From Clostridia bacterium (GTDB taxonomy: Bacteria > Bacillota > Clostridia > Oscillospirales > CAG-272), in assembly GCA_017625065.1 (NCBI GenBank), contig JAGALS010000027.1, positions 1-50,296 of the forward strand: a DNA stretch of 50,296 nt. Reading direction: 5' to 3'. The notes under the pieces are model-generated. The model did not search any database. It saw only the letters and a list, made by a program, of their open reading frames with translations, and was not told the DNA's origin. This document shows positions 1 to 9,238 of this stretch, one piece after another. Made by a program: the position numbers and the translations under genes. How positions within the stretch are numbered: the first letter of the stretch is position 1; each line of letters begins with the position of its first letter.

Positions 1-383
1 AACGCCTCTCTGTCCTTGAGCAGATAATCATCCTCGGAGGGGATCGAAACGATGCCGGGCTTAATGCGCTCGATCACGCCAAGTCTTGACTGCACGCGCT
101 GCGTTCCGTCGGGAAGCTCCTCAATGACCTTGTGCTCAAAGGTAGGATACAGTCCGTTACGGCCTCCTACTGTTTTATACCAGTTGAAGTCCCAACCGAT
201 GATGCGGTCAAGCTCGTGATCGGCGTCGTTGCCGTCGCGAACAGCATTGGCAAGCTCACGGGAAATGTGCCCCTGATCTGCCCATTCCTGCAAAAGCTCA
301 CTCCAATAGCCGAAATGTACCGCGGGCATTCTGTCGGCTTCCTTGAAATGCAGGATATTCATCGTGCGTTCAATGTTATTCAT
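1..383 (-). CDS. Uroporphyrinogen decarboxylase-family protein, N-terminal part (runs off window start)
   Basis: The reading frame on the minus strand starts at the ATG ending at 383, behind a GGAGG Shine-Dalgarno site, and is open to the window edge, giving about 127 residues. The protein opens MNNIERTMNILHFKEADRMP and continues VHFGYWSELLQEW and GWDFNWYKTVGG. This opening resembles the URO-D/methyltransferase-like proteins common in Clostridia, which are usually corrinoid-linked methyltransferases or of unknown function rather than haem enzymes; that assignment rests on recalled family resemblance. The catalytic core lies outside the window, so the substrate cannot be named. It is divergent from the GH95 gene and has its own promoter at 437-465. 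Confidence 0.7.
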   Translation of the reverse strand, partial: MNNIERTMNILHFKEADRMPAVHFGYWSELLQEWADQGHISRELANAVRDGNDADHELDRIIGWDFNWYKTVGGRNGLYPTFEHKVIEELPDGTQRVQSRLGVIERIKPGIVSIPSEDDYLLKDREA

Positions 384-436
384 TTTTATTCCTCCAATAT
401 GATATAAAGGCAGTCGCAGAACAACTGTTGTACTCA

Positions 437-465
437 TTATAACATAAAAAAATGCGTTTGTCTAT
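437..465 (-). promoter_or_regulatory. Sigma-A-type promoter for the URO-D-like gene
   Basis: Read on the minus strand, TAGACA (460-465) and TATAAT (437-442) are 17 bp apart. They lie about 55 bp upstream of the start codon at 383. Confidence 0.65.
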
Positions 466-566
466 GCGGTTTCCATTCTTTTTTAAAGGCGCTTTGCATG
501 GAAACCCGATATCAAGCGTAGGCAGCAACTGTTTCGAAAAGCAGACGGGTTGTATATTTTTATAGG

Positions 567-595
567 TTTACTTTTTTTAGCCGATATGCTATAAT
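567..595 (+). promoter_or_regulatory. Sigma-A-type promoter for the GH95 gene
   Basis: TTTACT (567-572) and a perfect TATAAT (590-595) are separated by 17 bp. The predicted transcript start is near 602, giving a short leader with an AAGGAG ribosome-binding site before the ATG at 643. Confidence 0.7.
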
Positions 596-642
596 AAAAT
601 TGTATTCCATCGACTTTTTTCAAAAAAAAGGAGAACCCATCC

Positions 643-2937
643 ATGAAACAACAACGCATGACTCTGCGATACAACGCCCCGGCGCCCGAGCGAAACGAGG
701 ACGCGCGCTACGCGACAGGAGAGGATGCTTGGCAGAATGATTCCCTGCCGCTTGGCAACGGCTATTTCGGTGCAAACATATTTGGCAGAACCGAGGTTGA
801 GCGCATTCAGATCAGCGAGCCTAGTTTGGTCAATCCTTGGCTTAAGATACCAAAGGGGATCAGAGGCTGCCCTGCTGCCGGCGTGAACAGCTTTGCGGAG
901 CTTCGCATCACACTGGGGCATACCGACCCCACCCAATACGAGCGCTCTCTTTCGTTGGATGATGCCTGCGCTTACGTATCCTATAAGCACGGCGGCGTGA
1001 CCTATCAAAGAACGGCGTTCACCTCCTACCCCGACAAGATTCTCGCCGTCCGCTTTGGTGCAGACACCCCCGCATCGGTCACACTGAGCGTTGCTGCAAC
1101 GATCCCCTTCCTTGGCGAATATACCGTCCAAGAGGGAGACGGACTTAGCAAAACAGGCACCGTTGCGATTGAAAAAGATGCCTTTATATTCGATGGGACA
1201 ATGGACTATTTCGGTGTTGAATATTACGGCATCTTGAAGGTGCTCCATCACAGCGGCAAGCTGATCGCAAGCGAGTCGCAGATCCGCGTGGAAAACGCCG
1301 ATGACGTGGTGCTGCTGTTTAGTTGCGACACCAATTACAGGCTTTGCGATCAGGTCTTTTCCGAGTCCGATCCCAAGGGAAAGCTGGCGGGATTTGCCGT
1401 AGACAAAGACGGTGTGCAGACAGTGATCGAGCGCGCCGCAGCACGCTCATTTGAGGATCTGCTTGCCCGCCATTTGAACGATTACAAGGCACTCTATACA
1501 CGCACTTCGTTTCAAATTTCCAACAACGGTGACGAAAATTTGTACACGAATCAGTTATTGGAGCTCTATCGCGAGGGCAAGCATTCGACCTATCTTGAAG
1601 CACTGCTCTTTCAATACGGCAGATACCTGCTGATCGCCTCGTCACGCTCGCGCTTGCCCGCGCATCTGCAGGGTATCTGGAACGCCTATTGCGATTCCCC
1701 CTGGTCCTGCGGCTATTGGCACAACATCAACATTCAAATGAATTATTGGCCATCGGGCCCTGCCAATCTGTCGGAGCTTTTTGTTCCTTATATCAATTAC
1801 GCCAAGGCATATATGAGCGCCGCAAGACGGCACGCGGACGATGCGATCAGAGCAAACTACCCCGAAAAGGACGCGGGCGATGAGCAAAACGGCTGGACGA
1901 TCGGCACGGGCTGCTCGGCATATTACATCAAGGGCAGTAAAAAGGTTAGACATTCGGGCCCCGGAACGGGTGCGTTTACCTCGCTTCTGTTTTGGGACCA
2001 TTTCGACTACACGCGCGATCTTGACTTCCTGCGCGATTTCGGTTATCCCGCGCTTCGCGGTATGTCGCTGTTCTTTTCCAAGATCCTTGTGAAAACGAAC
2101 GGCAAATATCTGATCCAAAATTCGGCATCGCCCGAAAACGTGCACGAGGGCGCGTATTATCACACCGTCGGCTGCGGATTTGATCAGCAAATGGTGTACG
2201 AAAACTTCAAGCGCACGATCGAGGCAGCCGAGCTGCTTGGCATCACAGACGACTTCATCGAAGACCTGAAGGAAAAGCTGCCGCATCTTGATCCCGTTCT
2301 GATCGGCGACGACGGGCAGATCAAGGAGTATCGCGAGGAGACCACCTACTCCTCGATCGGCGATCCCAAGCACCGCCATATCTCACACCTTGTGGGACTG
2401 TATCCCGCGACCATCATCAACGACAACACCCCCGAATGGCTGGAAGGCGCCAAGATCACGCTGACCAACCGCGGTGACGTTTCCACGGGCTGGGCGGCAA
2501 TACACCGACTCTTGCTGTGGGCAAGGACAAAGACCGCGCACAAGTGCCGCGATCTGCTCAATTCCTTCATTTTGCACAACCTCAACAATAACCTTTGGTG
2601 CTCGCATCCGCCGTTCCAGATCGACGGCAACTTCGGATATACCGCAGCCGTTTCGGAAATGCTGCTGCAAAGCCATTCGGATGCGATCACGTTGCTTCCC
2701 GCCATCCCCGCCGAATGGCAAACAGGTGCCTTCACAGGGCTTGTCGCCAGAGGCAATTTCGTCATTGACTGCACGTGGGAAGCGGGATGTATCCGTTCGG
2801 TACGCGTGAGTGCCCGTTCGGGCGGCGTGCTGAAGATCAAGCTCCCCAAAGCTCTGATCCCCGACGGCGAAGCCGCTGAAAGCGGCGTTTACCAAAAGGA
2901 TATGACAACGGGCGAAAGCATTCTGCTCCATATATAA
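643..2937 (+). CDS. Glycoside hydrolase family 95 protein (alpha-L-fucosidase type)
   Basis: This 764-residue protein is probably an alpha-L-fucosidase (or alpha-L-galactosidase, a known alternative in GH95) that trims terminal sugars from host or milk glycans. The N-terminal GH95 block is NDSLPLGNGYFGANIFG near residues 32-48. The catalytic barrel shows NINIQMNYWPSGP, with the paired base-activating Asn at 361 and 363, then SPENVHEG with the likely acid Glu498, HRHISHL near 577, and FQIDGNFG with Asp661. All four catalytic positions known in family 95 seem present. No signal peptide is visible, so it is probably cytoplasmic and acts on imported oligosaccharides. It is monocistronic: own promoter at 567-595 and strong terminator at 2945-2987. 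The start is set by AAGGAG upstream. Confidence 0.92.
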   Translation: MKQQRMTLRYNAPAPERNEDARYATGEDAWQNDSLPLGNGYFGANIFGRTEVERIQISEPSLVNPWLKIPKGIRGCPAAGVNSFAELRITLGHTDPTQYERSLSLDDACAYVSYKHGGVTYQRTAFTSYPDKILAVRFGADTPASVTLSVAATIPFLGEYTVQEGDGLSKTGTVAIEKDAFIFDGTMDYFGVEYYGILKVLHHSGKLIASESQIRVENADDVVLLFSCDTNYRLCDQVFSESDPKGKLAGFAVDKDGVQTVIERAAARSFEDLLARHLNDYKALYTRTSFQISNNGDENLYTNQLLELYREGKHSTYLEALLFQYGRYLLIASSRSRLPAHLQGIWNAYCDSPWSCGYWHNINIQMNYWPSGPANLSELFVPYINYAKAYMSAARRHADDAIRANYPEKDAGDEQNGWTIGTGCSAYYIKGSKKVRHSGPGTGAFTSLLFWDHFDYTRDLDFLRDFGYPALRGMSLFFSKILVKTNGKYLIQNSASPENVHEGAYYHTVGCGFDQQMVYENFKRTIEAAELLGITDDFIEDLKEKLPHLDPVLIGDDGQIKEYREETTYSSIGDPKHRHISHLVGLYPATIINDNTPEWLEGAKITLTNRGDVSTGWAAIHRLLLWARTKTAHKCRDLLNSFILHNLNNNLWCSHPPFQIDGNFGYTAAVSEMLLQSHSDAITLLPAIPAEWQTGAFTGLVARGNFVIDCTWEAGCIRSVRVSARSGGVLKIKLPKALIPDGEAAESGVYQKDMTTGESILLHI

Positions 2938-2944
2938 AACATTT

Positions 2945-2987
2945 GCCCCCTAACGGTCGATTTTTCGTACCGTTAGGGGGCTTTTTT
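2945..2987 (+). terminator. Rho-independent terminator after GH95
   Basis: A perfect 13-bp stem (2945-2957 with 2969-2981) is followed by six Ts. It separates the GH95 gene from the mgl operon. Confidence 0.93.
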
Positions 2988-3014
2988 GTCTTTTTTCTTT
3001 TTTACCGCAAATTT

Positions 3015-3054
3015 TCAAATCGCTTTCATAAACCGTCACTCACCGTGACATAAT
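3015..3054 (+). promoter_or_regulatory. Candidate mgl-agu operon promoter with cre-like site and inverted repeat
   Basis: TCAAATCGCTTTCA (3015-3028) fits the catabolite-responsive consensus TGWAANCGNTNWCA at every fixed position except the second. It overlaps a weak -35 (TTCATA, 3025-3030), 18 bp from CATAAT (3049-3054). Within the spacer lies a perfect inverted repeat, GTCAC (3035-3039) and GTGAC (3045-3049). Position within a promoter supports CcpA-type repression, but the promoter itself is only moderate. Confidence 0.45.
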
Positions 3055-3130
3055 AACAGCAAAGAAACGCGTTTTTTTCGGCGTTCATTCATAGAGGGCG
3101 ACCTTTCCCTTCTATAGAAAAGAGGTTTTT

Positions 3131-4198
3131 ATGAAGATTCGTGTTGGAGCGCTTTTGTTGGCGCTGATCCTTTGTCTTTCCGTGTTCACCGCCTGCGGCG
3201 GCGGTGGCGATGCCGACGTGCACGTCTTTTATTACACCTACAGCGACACCTACGTGTCGACCGTACGCAGTACGCTGGACAGCAAATTGACCGAGGCGGG
3301 TGTGAGCTACCAGGATTACGACGGCAACGGTAACCAGACCACGCAAACAGAACAGATCCGCACCGCCATCACAAAGGGCGCGAAAGCTCTGCTTGTGAAC
3401 ATCGTCAACACGGGCTCGGACGATGCGGCAAACGAGATCGTGGGGCTTGCGCGTGACGCAGGCGTACCGTTGATCTTCTTCAACCGCGAGGTCAGCGACA
3501 CCGTCATCAAAAGCTACGATAACTGCGCCTATGTCGGCACACGCTCCGAGGAAGCGGGGATTCTGCAGGGTGAAATGGTGGGCGAATATCTGCTTTCACA
3601 TTACAACGCCGCCGATCTCAACGGTGACGGAGTAATCTCCTATGTCCTCTTCAAGGGTGAGGAGGGCAACAATGAGGCGATCTATCGCACCAAGTACAGC
3701 GTGGAAAAGGCAAACGAGATGCTGATGGCAGAGGGTAAAAAGCCGCTTCGCTTTTACGACACATCCAATAAAAACGGCTATCTTGTGGATCAGAACGGAC
3801 TTTGGTCCTCCGCGGCGGCAAACGATTATATGAACACGATCCTCGCTTCCAACAACGCCGCCAACAAAAACATGATCGAGCTTGTGATCTGCAACAACGA
3901 CAGTATGGCAGAGGGCGCGATCTCCGCCCTGAACGCCGCCGGCTATAACACGGGCGGCAATTCCCCCACCATTCCCGTTTTCGGTGTGGACGCCACCGAG
4001 GCTGCAAAGACCCTGATCAAGAACGGCAAAATGTATGGCACGGTGCAGCAGGATGCGGTCGGTATGGCAAACGCGCTCGCTTTGCTGACGGGTAACGCGT
4101 TGGACGAGTCCAAGGGCTTGATGGACGGCACAGAAACGCTTTCGGTTGACGATACCGTTCGCAAAATTCGCATACCGTATGGCAAATATGTCGGTTAA
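3131..4198 (+). CDS. mglB: Galactose/glucose-type ABC transporter substrate-binding lipoprotein
   Basis: A 355-residue extracellular binding protein that would deliver galactose, glucose or a related sugar to the MglAC transporter. Residues 1-21 form a lipoprotein signal with lipobox FTAC (Cys lipidation). The body is a periplasmic-binding-protein type I fold. The EF-hand-like calcium loop DLNGDGVISYVLFKGE, diagnostic of MglB, is near residues 158-173, and NNDSMAEGA and VFGVDATEAA hinge/ligand motifs follow. Compared from memory with E. coli MglB, the stacking Trp and several polar contacts are kept, but others differ (see findings), so the sugar may not be galactose. It is the first gene of the operon; mglA overlaps its end. 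AGAGG precedes the ATG. Confidence 0.9.
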   Translation: MKIRVGALLLALILCLSVFTACGGGGDADVHVFYYTYSDTYVSTVRSTLDSKLTEAGVSYQDYDGNGNQTTQTEQIRTAITKGAKALLVNIVNTGSDDAANEIVGLARDAGVPLIFFNREVSDTVIKSYDNCAYVGTRSEEAGILQGEMVGEYLLSHYNAADLNGDGVISYVLFKGEEGNNEAIYRTKYSVEKANEMLMAEGKKPLRFYDTSNKNGYLVDQNGLWSSAAANDYMNTILASNNAANKNMIELVICNNDSMAEGAISALNAAGYNTGGNSPTIPVFGVDATEAAKTLIKNGKMYGTVQQDAVGMANALALLTGNALDESKGLMDGTETLSVDDTVRKIRIPYGKYVG

Positions 4199-5693
4199 AG
4201 AGAAGCGTCCCTTGCTTGAAATGCGCGGGATCGTCAAAGAGTTCCCCGGTGTGCGCGCGCTGGATCGGGTGAATCTGACGGTGCGCGAGGGCAGCGTTCA
4301 CGCACTGATGGGCGAGAACGGTGCAGGCAAATCCACGCTGATGAAGTGCCTGTTCGGCATTTACGAAAAGGATGCGGGTGAGATCCTTTTAGATGGGGAA
4401 CGGGTCGAGTTTAAGAGCCCCAGGCAAGCGCTTGACAGAGGTGTTGCTATGGTGCATCAGGAGCTCAACCAAGCCCTGAAGCGCAGTGTAATGGACAACA
4501 TCTGGTTGGGGCGCTATCCCACGCGGTGGGGCTTCACCTCCGAGCGGGAAATGGAGCAAAAAACGCGCACCGTGTTTGAGGATCTTGGACTTTCGATCGA
4601 TCCAAAGCGCATTATGGGCACGATGTCGGTGGCAGAGCGACAAATGGCGGAGATCGCAAAGGCGGTCTCCTATAACGCGCGTGTCATCGTGCTGGACGAG
4701 CCGACCTCGTCACTCACTGAGGAGGAGGTCGGACACCTCTTTCGCATCATCCGCACTCTGCGCGAGCGCGGCTGCGGCATCATTTATATCTCGCACAAAA
4801 TGGAAGAGATATTGCAAATTTCCGACGAGATCACCGTGATGCGTGACGGCGCGCACGTGGCGACCGAGCCTGCCGAAAATATGACGATGGAAAAGATCAT
4901 TCGCTTGATGGTGGGGCGCGAGCTTTCGAACCGTTTTCCCGAAAAAAGCGCAAAACAAGGCGATACGGTACTGGAAATTAAGAACATCTCCTCTCGCTAT
5001 ACCAAGGTGAAGGACGTTTCACTGACACTCAAAAAAGGCGAGATCGTGGGACTTGCAGGGCTTGCGGGCGCGGGGCGAAGCGAGCTGCTGGAAAACATTT
5101 TCGGCATCTCGGCAAGAAGCTCGGGCGAGCTGTATCTCAACGGCAAGCAGATCTTTAACCGCACACCGCGCGAGGCGATCTCAAACGGGTTTGCCTTTCT
5201 CACCGAGGAGCGGCGTGCCACGGGTATTTTCGGCATTCTTGACATCACGGAAAACACGACCATCACAGCTCTGCGAAAATACCGAAGGTGGAAGCTGCTG
5301 TTATCCGACCGCACACGGCGTCTTGACACCGACAAAATGATCCACCGTCTTGCCGTGAAGACTGCCTCCCGTGAAACGCAGATCCGTACCCTTTCGGGCG
5401 GCAATCAGCAAAAGGTGATTTTGTCACGGTGGCTGTTGACCTCGCCGCAGATCTTGCTTTTGGACGAGCCGACGCGCGGCATTGACGTGGGCGCAAAATA
5501 CGAGATCTATGTGCTTTTAGAGGAGCTTGCAGCGGCGGGAAAATCGATCGTGATGGTTTCAAGCGAGCTGCCCGAGCTGATCGGCGTTTGCCATCGCATT
5601 TACGTGATGTCGGGCGGTGAGATCACGGGCGAGGTGAACGCCTCCTCCACCACACAGGAAGAGATCATGACACTTGCCGCAAAAAACGTATAA
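4188..5693 (+). CDS. mglA: Galactose/methyl galactoside ABC transporter ATP-binding protein
   Basis: This is the energising ATPase of the sugar importer, with two fused ABC domains as usual for the carbohydrate uptake type 2 group. Domain 1 has Walker A GENGAGKSTLMK and Walker B VIVLDEPTSSL. Domain 2 has the typically degenerate Walker A GLAGAGRSELLE, signature LSGGNQQK and Walker B ILLLDEPTRGID. Length is about 501 residues, standard for MglA/RbsA. The frame is open from a TTG at 4146, but homologous sequence begins around residue 20 of that reading. ATG 4188 (11-nt overlap with mglB) or ATG 4179 are the more likely starts; no strong Shine-Dalgarno decides, and translational coupling to mglB is plausible. 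Confidence 0.92.
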   Translation: MSVKEKRPLLEMRGIVKEFPGVRALDRVNLTVREGSVHALMGENGAGKSTLMKCLFGIYEKDAGEILLDGERVEFKSPRQALDRGVAMVHQELNQALKRSVMDNIWLGRYPTRWGFTSEREMEQKTRTVFEDLGLSIDPKRIMGTMSVAERQMAEIAKAVSYNARVIVLDEPTSSLTEEEVGHLFRIIRTLRERGCGIIYISHKMEEILQISDEITVMRDGAHVATEPAENMTMEKIIRLMVGRELSNRFPEKSAKQGDTVLEIKNISSRYTKVKDVSLTLKKGEIVGLAGLAGAGRSELLENIFGISARSSGELYLNGKQIFNRTPREAISNGFAFLTEERRATGIFGILDITENTTITALRKYRRWKLLLSDRTRRLDTDKMIHRLAVKTASRETQIRTLSGGNQQKVILSRWLLTSPQILLLDEPTRGIDVGAKYEIYVLLEELAAAGKSIVMVSSELPELIGVCHRIYVMSGGEITGEVNASSTTQEEIMTLAAKNV

Positions 5694-5738
5694 AGCCGCA
5701 GACGGTATGAGTTTTTCGATACAAAGGAGCCAATTTAA

Positions 5739-6794
5739 ATGAAAATCAAGATCATAGACAGATTCAAGGAAATGGACAAAGAGGAACGGCGCGTTTATCT
5801 GCGCGAGCTGCTGATCAACAATTCCCTTTATATCTTTTTGGTTGCCGCCATTATTCTGATCCAGTGTGTCAATCCCCGTTTTCTGTCCTTCCCCTCTATC
5901 ATCAATATCATTTCCCTTTCCGCCGCCAATCTCCCCATTGCGCTCGGCATCGCGGGCGCTATTATCCTTACGGGCACCGACCTTTCTGCCGGGCGTATCG
6001 TGGGGCTTGTCGCGTGCGTATCGGCGGCACTGCTGCAAAGCAGCGATTACGTGGGTAAAATGTTTCCCAATCTTCAAACGATGCCCATTATCGCGGTCTT
6101 TCTCATCATTCTTGCCATCGGCGCTTTGGTGGGCCTTATCAACGGCTTTTGCACCGCGACCTTTCACCTTCACCCCTTCATCGTTACCCTTTCCACACAG
6201 CTGATCGTCTATGGCGCACTGCTGATGTTTTTGATGATCGGCAACAACAACGGGCAATCCCTGTCGGGGCTTGATCCCACCTATACAAATTTTATCAAGG
6301 GCAGCATTTTTTCGATTGGCGGTACACCTATCCCTAATTACGTATGGTACGTTTTGGTGATCACCGCGATCATGTGGGTGGTCTGGAACAAGACCGCCTT
6401 TGGCAAAAATATGTTTGCCGTGGGCTCCAATCCCGACGCCGCCAACGTGTCGGGCGTCAACGTGCGGCGCGTGATCATTCTGGTCTTTGTGCTGGCGGGT
6501 ATGCTTTACGCCGTCACGGGCTTCATTGAAGCGGCGCGTATCGGCTCCAACTCCGCGGCAACGGGCCTCAACTACGAGCTGGACGCCATCGCCGCGTGCG
6601 TCATCGGAGGCGTTTCCTTCGTGGGCGGAACGGGCAAGATCAGCGGCGTCATTCTGGGCGTCGTGCTGCTTCGTCTGATCTTCGTGGGACTGACCTTTCT
6701 TGGCATCGATGCCAATATGCAATACGTCATCAAGGGTTTGATTATTTTGATCGCGTGCGCTATCGATATGCGCAAATATTTGGTTCGCAGATAA
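5739..6794 (+). CDS. mglC: Galactose-type ABC transporter permease
   Basis: A 351-residue membrane permease of the BPD_transp_2 family, which forms the sugar channel with MglA. After a short cytoplasmic N-terminus come about 8-10 hydrophobic segments. The conserved motif [14 protein letters not shown] lies near residues 78-91, and a C-terminal [14 protein letters not shown] block is typical of RbsC/MglC. AAGGAG precedes the ATG. Its stop is only 11 bp before ptcA, whose Shine-Dalgarno sequence overlaps the mglC stop codon, so the transport genes and the agmatine genes are almost certainly on one transcript. Confidence 0.93.
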   Translation: MKIKIIDRFKEMDKEERRVYLRELLINNSLYIFLVAAIILIQCVNPRFLSFPSIINIISLSAANLPIALGIAGAIILTGTDLSAGRIVGLVACVSAALLQSSDYVGKMFPNLQTMPIIAVFLIILAIGALVGLINGFCTATFHLHPFIVTLSTQLIVYGALLMFLMIGNNNGQSLSGLDPTYTNFIKGSIFSIGGTPIPNYVWYVLVITAIMWVVWNKTAFGKNMFAVGSNPDAANVSGVNVRRVIILVFVLAGMLYAVTGFIEAARIGSNSAATGLNYELDAIAACVIGGVSFVGGTGKISGVILGVVLLRLIFVGLTFLGIDANMQYVIKGLIILIACAIDMRKYLVRR

Positions 6795-6805
6795 AGGAGT
6801 TTGCT

Positions 6806-7816
6806 ATGAAAATAAAGGATCTCATCACAACAGAAGATTACACCAAAGAGGAGCTGCTGGATATCATCGAGCTCTCTCTCACGCTCAAGAAATGCGTAAA
6901 GCAAGGCTACTATCCCCCGCTGCTCAAAAACCGCACGCTCGGTATGATCTTCGAGCAAAGCTCGACCCGTACCCGCGTTTCCTTTGAGACCGCCATGGAG
7001 CAGCTTGGCGGCCACGCGCAGTATCTTGCCCCCGGGCAGATCCAGCTTGGCGGTCACGAAACGATGGAGGACACCGCCCGTGTACTTTCCCGTCTTGTTG
7101 ACATCGTAATGGCGCGTGTGGATGCCCACGCCACCGTCGCAAATCTTGCTCGCACCGCCGAGATCCCCGTCATCAACGGTATGTCGGATTACAACCACCC
7201 CACCCAGGAGCTGGGAGATGCCATCACGATGTTTGAGCATCTGCCCGAGGGAAAATTCATCGAGGACTGCAAGATCGTTTTTGTGGGCGATGCCACGCAG
7301 GTCTGCGCATCGACGATGATGATGAGCACAAAGCTTGGTATGCAGTTCGTGCATTTTGGTCCCAAGGGGCATCAGCTCTCGCCCGAAATGCAACGCATCG
7401 GTGAGGAAAACTGCCGCATTTCGGGGGGCAGCATCACCGTGACCGATAATGAGGAGCAGGCACTTGCAAACGCCGATTTCGTCTATACCGACGTTTGGTA
7501 CGGGCTTTACAACGCAGAGCTTTCCAAGGAAGAGCGCCACGCCATCTTTATGCCCAAATATCAGGTCGACAACGATATGCTCTCCAAGGCGGCGCCGCAC
7601 GTCAAATTCCTGCACTGTCTGCCCGCGACGCGCGGCGAGGAGGTGCTGGACGAGGTATTGGACGGTCCTGCGTCGATCGCCTTCGATCAGGCAGAAAATC
7701 GCCTTTCCGCGATGCGCGGTATTCTGGTGTATCTCCTGCGAAACAGCCTTTCCGAGGAGCTTCGCCACGGTGCCGCAAAAGCGGCTTTGCTTGCGGATCT
7801 GTTCGAAATTTTGTAA
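6806..7816 (+). CDS. ptcA: Putrescine carbamoyltransferase (agmatine deiminase pathway)
   Basis: PTC phosphorolyses N-carbamoylputrescine to putrescine and carbamoyl phosphate in the cytoplasm. The 336-residue protein is an aspartate/ornithine carbamoyltransferase relative: carbamoyl-phosphate motif [20 protein letters not shown] at about 53-72, then [31 protein letters not shown], and [11 protein letters not shown]. The loop [15 protein letters not shown] replaces the ornithine-binding SMG loop; together with the QIQLGG stretch it separates PTC from ornithine carbamoyltransferase. A C-terminal helical extension, known to shape PTC trimers, is present. The frame is open further upstream, but AAAGGAG at 6793-6799 fixes the ATG at 6806. 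The following aguD-aguA-arcC order supports the call strongly. Confidence 0.95.
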   Translation: MKIKDLITTEDYTKEELLDIIELSLTLKKCVKQGYYPPLLKNRTLGMIFEQSSTRTRVSFETAMEQLGGHAQYLAPGQIQLGGHETMEDTARVLSRLVDIVMARVDAHATVANLARTAEIPVINGMSDYNHPTQELGDAITMFEHLPEGKFIEDCKIVFVGDATQVCASTMMMSTKLGMQFVHFGPKGHQLSPEMQRIGEENCRISGGSITVTDNEEQALANADFVYTDVWYGLYNAELSKEERHAIFMPKYQVDNDMLSKAAPHVKFLHCLPATRGEEVLDEVLDGPASIAFDQAENRLSAMRGILVYLLRNSLSEELRHGAAKAALLADLFEIL

Positions 7817-7831
7817 TACGAGGGCGGATTT

Positions 7832-9223
7832 ATGAGTACAAAGGTCAAAAAATTCCGCCTGTTTGACGCGGTGCTGGCGGCGGTCTGCATCGTGCTGGTG
7901 GTGGAATCCTCCGCCCCTGCCGCCGCCATCGGCAACGCGCAGTTTTTCTGGTGGATCTTTTTGCTGATCGGCTTCTTTTTGCCCTACGGTTTGATCTCCG
8001 CCGAGCTTGGCACCACCTATGAGGGGGAAGGCGGCATTTACGATTGGGTCGAGCGCGCCTTCGGCAAGCGCTGGGGCAGTCGCGTTGCGTGGTACTATTA
8101 TATCAACTTTTCTTTGTGGATGGGATCGCTTGCCGTGCTCTTTACCGACATTTTAAGTGTGCTGACGGGTCGAGATTTCCCACTTTTGCTGACCGTATTG
8201 CTGCAGCTCGCCTTTATCTGGATCGTCGTGATCATGAGCAATTACAAGATCAGCGAAAGCAAATGGATCCTCAACATCGCCGCCATTCTCAAGGCGTTTT
8301 TGATGCTGAGCATCGGCGGTCTTGGTATCTACGTCGCCATCACAAGAGGCTCGGCAAACGAATTTACGTTATCGTCCTTTTTGCCGTCCTTCACCTCGGG
8401 TGGGCTATCCTACGTTTCGGTCATTATGTTCAATTTCCTCGGCTTTGAGGTGGTCACGACCTTCGCTTCCGAAATGCAGAACCCCAACCGCGAGATCCCG
8501 CGCGCCATCGTGCTTGGCGGCTTCATCATCGCCTTTTTCTATCTGCTTTCCGCCTTTGGCATCGGTGTTGCCGTGCCCGTGGACGAGCTTTCGGCTTCGG
8601 GCGGTATTCTGGACAGCTTCAATCTCTTGCTTGGCGGAAATGGCGGCATTTTTCTCACCGTTGTGGGGCTAATTTTCCTATACACGTTGGTGGCGAACCT
8701 GCTTTCCTGGTCGCTTGGCGTGAACAACGTGGCGTGCTATGCCGCAGAGCGCAACGCGCTGCCCGCCTTCCTTGGCAAGCGCGACTCGCGCGGTTTGCCC
8801 ATCGGCGCAAACCTCACCAACGGCATCATTGCATCGGCGATCGTTCTGATCGCGCCCTTTATCCCGAGTGAGGATGTGTTCTGGAGCTTCTTCGCCCTGA
8901 ATATGATCACCCTTCTGCTCTCTTACGTGTTGCTGTTCCCTGCATTTTTGAAGCTGCGCCGTATGGACCCCGATATCGAGCGCCCCTTCCGCATAGGCGG
9001 CGGAAAAACACGCTTACTGCTGATGACCTATGTGCCGATGGTATTGCTCATTTTAGCCATCTTTTTCAGCATTATCCCCCTGAACGGTGCTGAAATTCCC
9101 GAAAAAATGCCCTTGCTGATCGGTACGCTGATCGCCGTTCTGGCAGGTGAAATCATTGCGGCGAGCGCGGCAGGCAAAAAAGGACAGCGAAAGAAACCCA
9201 AACGTATCACCGAGGGTGAATAA
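7832..9223 (+). CDS. aguD: APC-family permease, probable agmatine/putrescine antiporter
   Basis: A 463-residue amino-acid/polyamine permease with about 12 hydrophobic segments. The N-terminus reads FRLFDAVLAAVCIVLVVESS and the motif YEGEGGIYDWVERAFGKRWG is typical of the glutamate/GABA-antiporter-like branch of the APC family. In agmatine fermenters such a carrier imports agmatine in exchange for the putrescine end product. That role is inferred from its position between ptcA and aguA, the same order as in Enterococcus. Spacing is 15 bp to each neighbour, so it is part of the operon. Confidence 0.88.
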   Translation: MSTKVKKFRLFDAVLAAVCIVLVVESSAPAAAIGNAQFFWWIFLLIGFFLPYGLISAELGTTYEGEGGIYDWVERAFGKRWGSRVAWYYYINFSLWMGSLAVLFTDILSVLTGRDFPLLLTVLLQLAFIWIVVIMSNYKISESKWILNIAAILKAFLMLSIGGLGIYVAITRGSANEFTLSSFLPSFTSGGLSYVSVIMFNFLGFEVVTTFASEMQNPNREIPRAIVLGGFIIAFFYLLSAFGIGVAVPVDELSASGGILDSFNLLLGGNGGIFLTVVGLIFLYTLVANLLSWSLGVNNVACYAAERNALPAFLGKRDSRGLPIGANLTNGIIASAIVLIAPFIPSEDVFWSFFALNMITLLLSYVLLFPAFLKLRRMDPDIERPFRIGGGKTRLLLMTYVPMVLLILAIFFSIIPLNGAEIPEKMPLLIGTLIAVLAGEIIAASAAGKKGQRKKPKRITEGE

Positions 9224-9238
9224 AAACGAGGTAACGGT

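Noticed and set aside
5559..6722. 387-codon minus-strand frame opposite mglC
   Set aside because: His/Lys/Asp/Gly-rich shadow of a hydrophobic permease gene; no ribosome-binding site.
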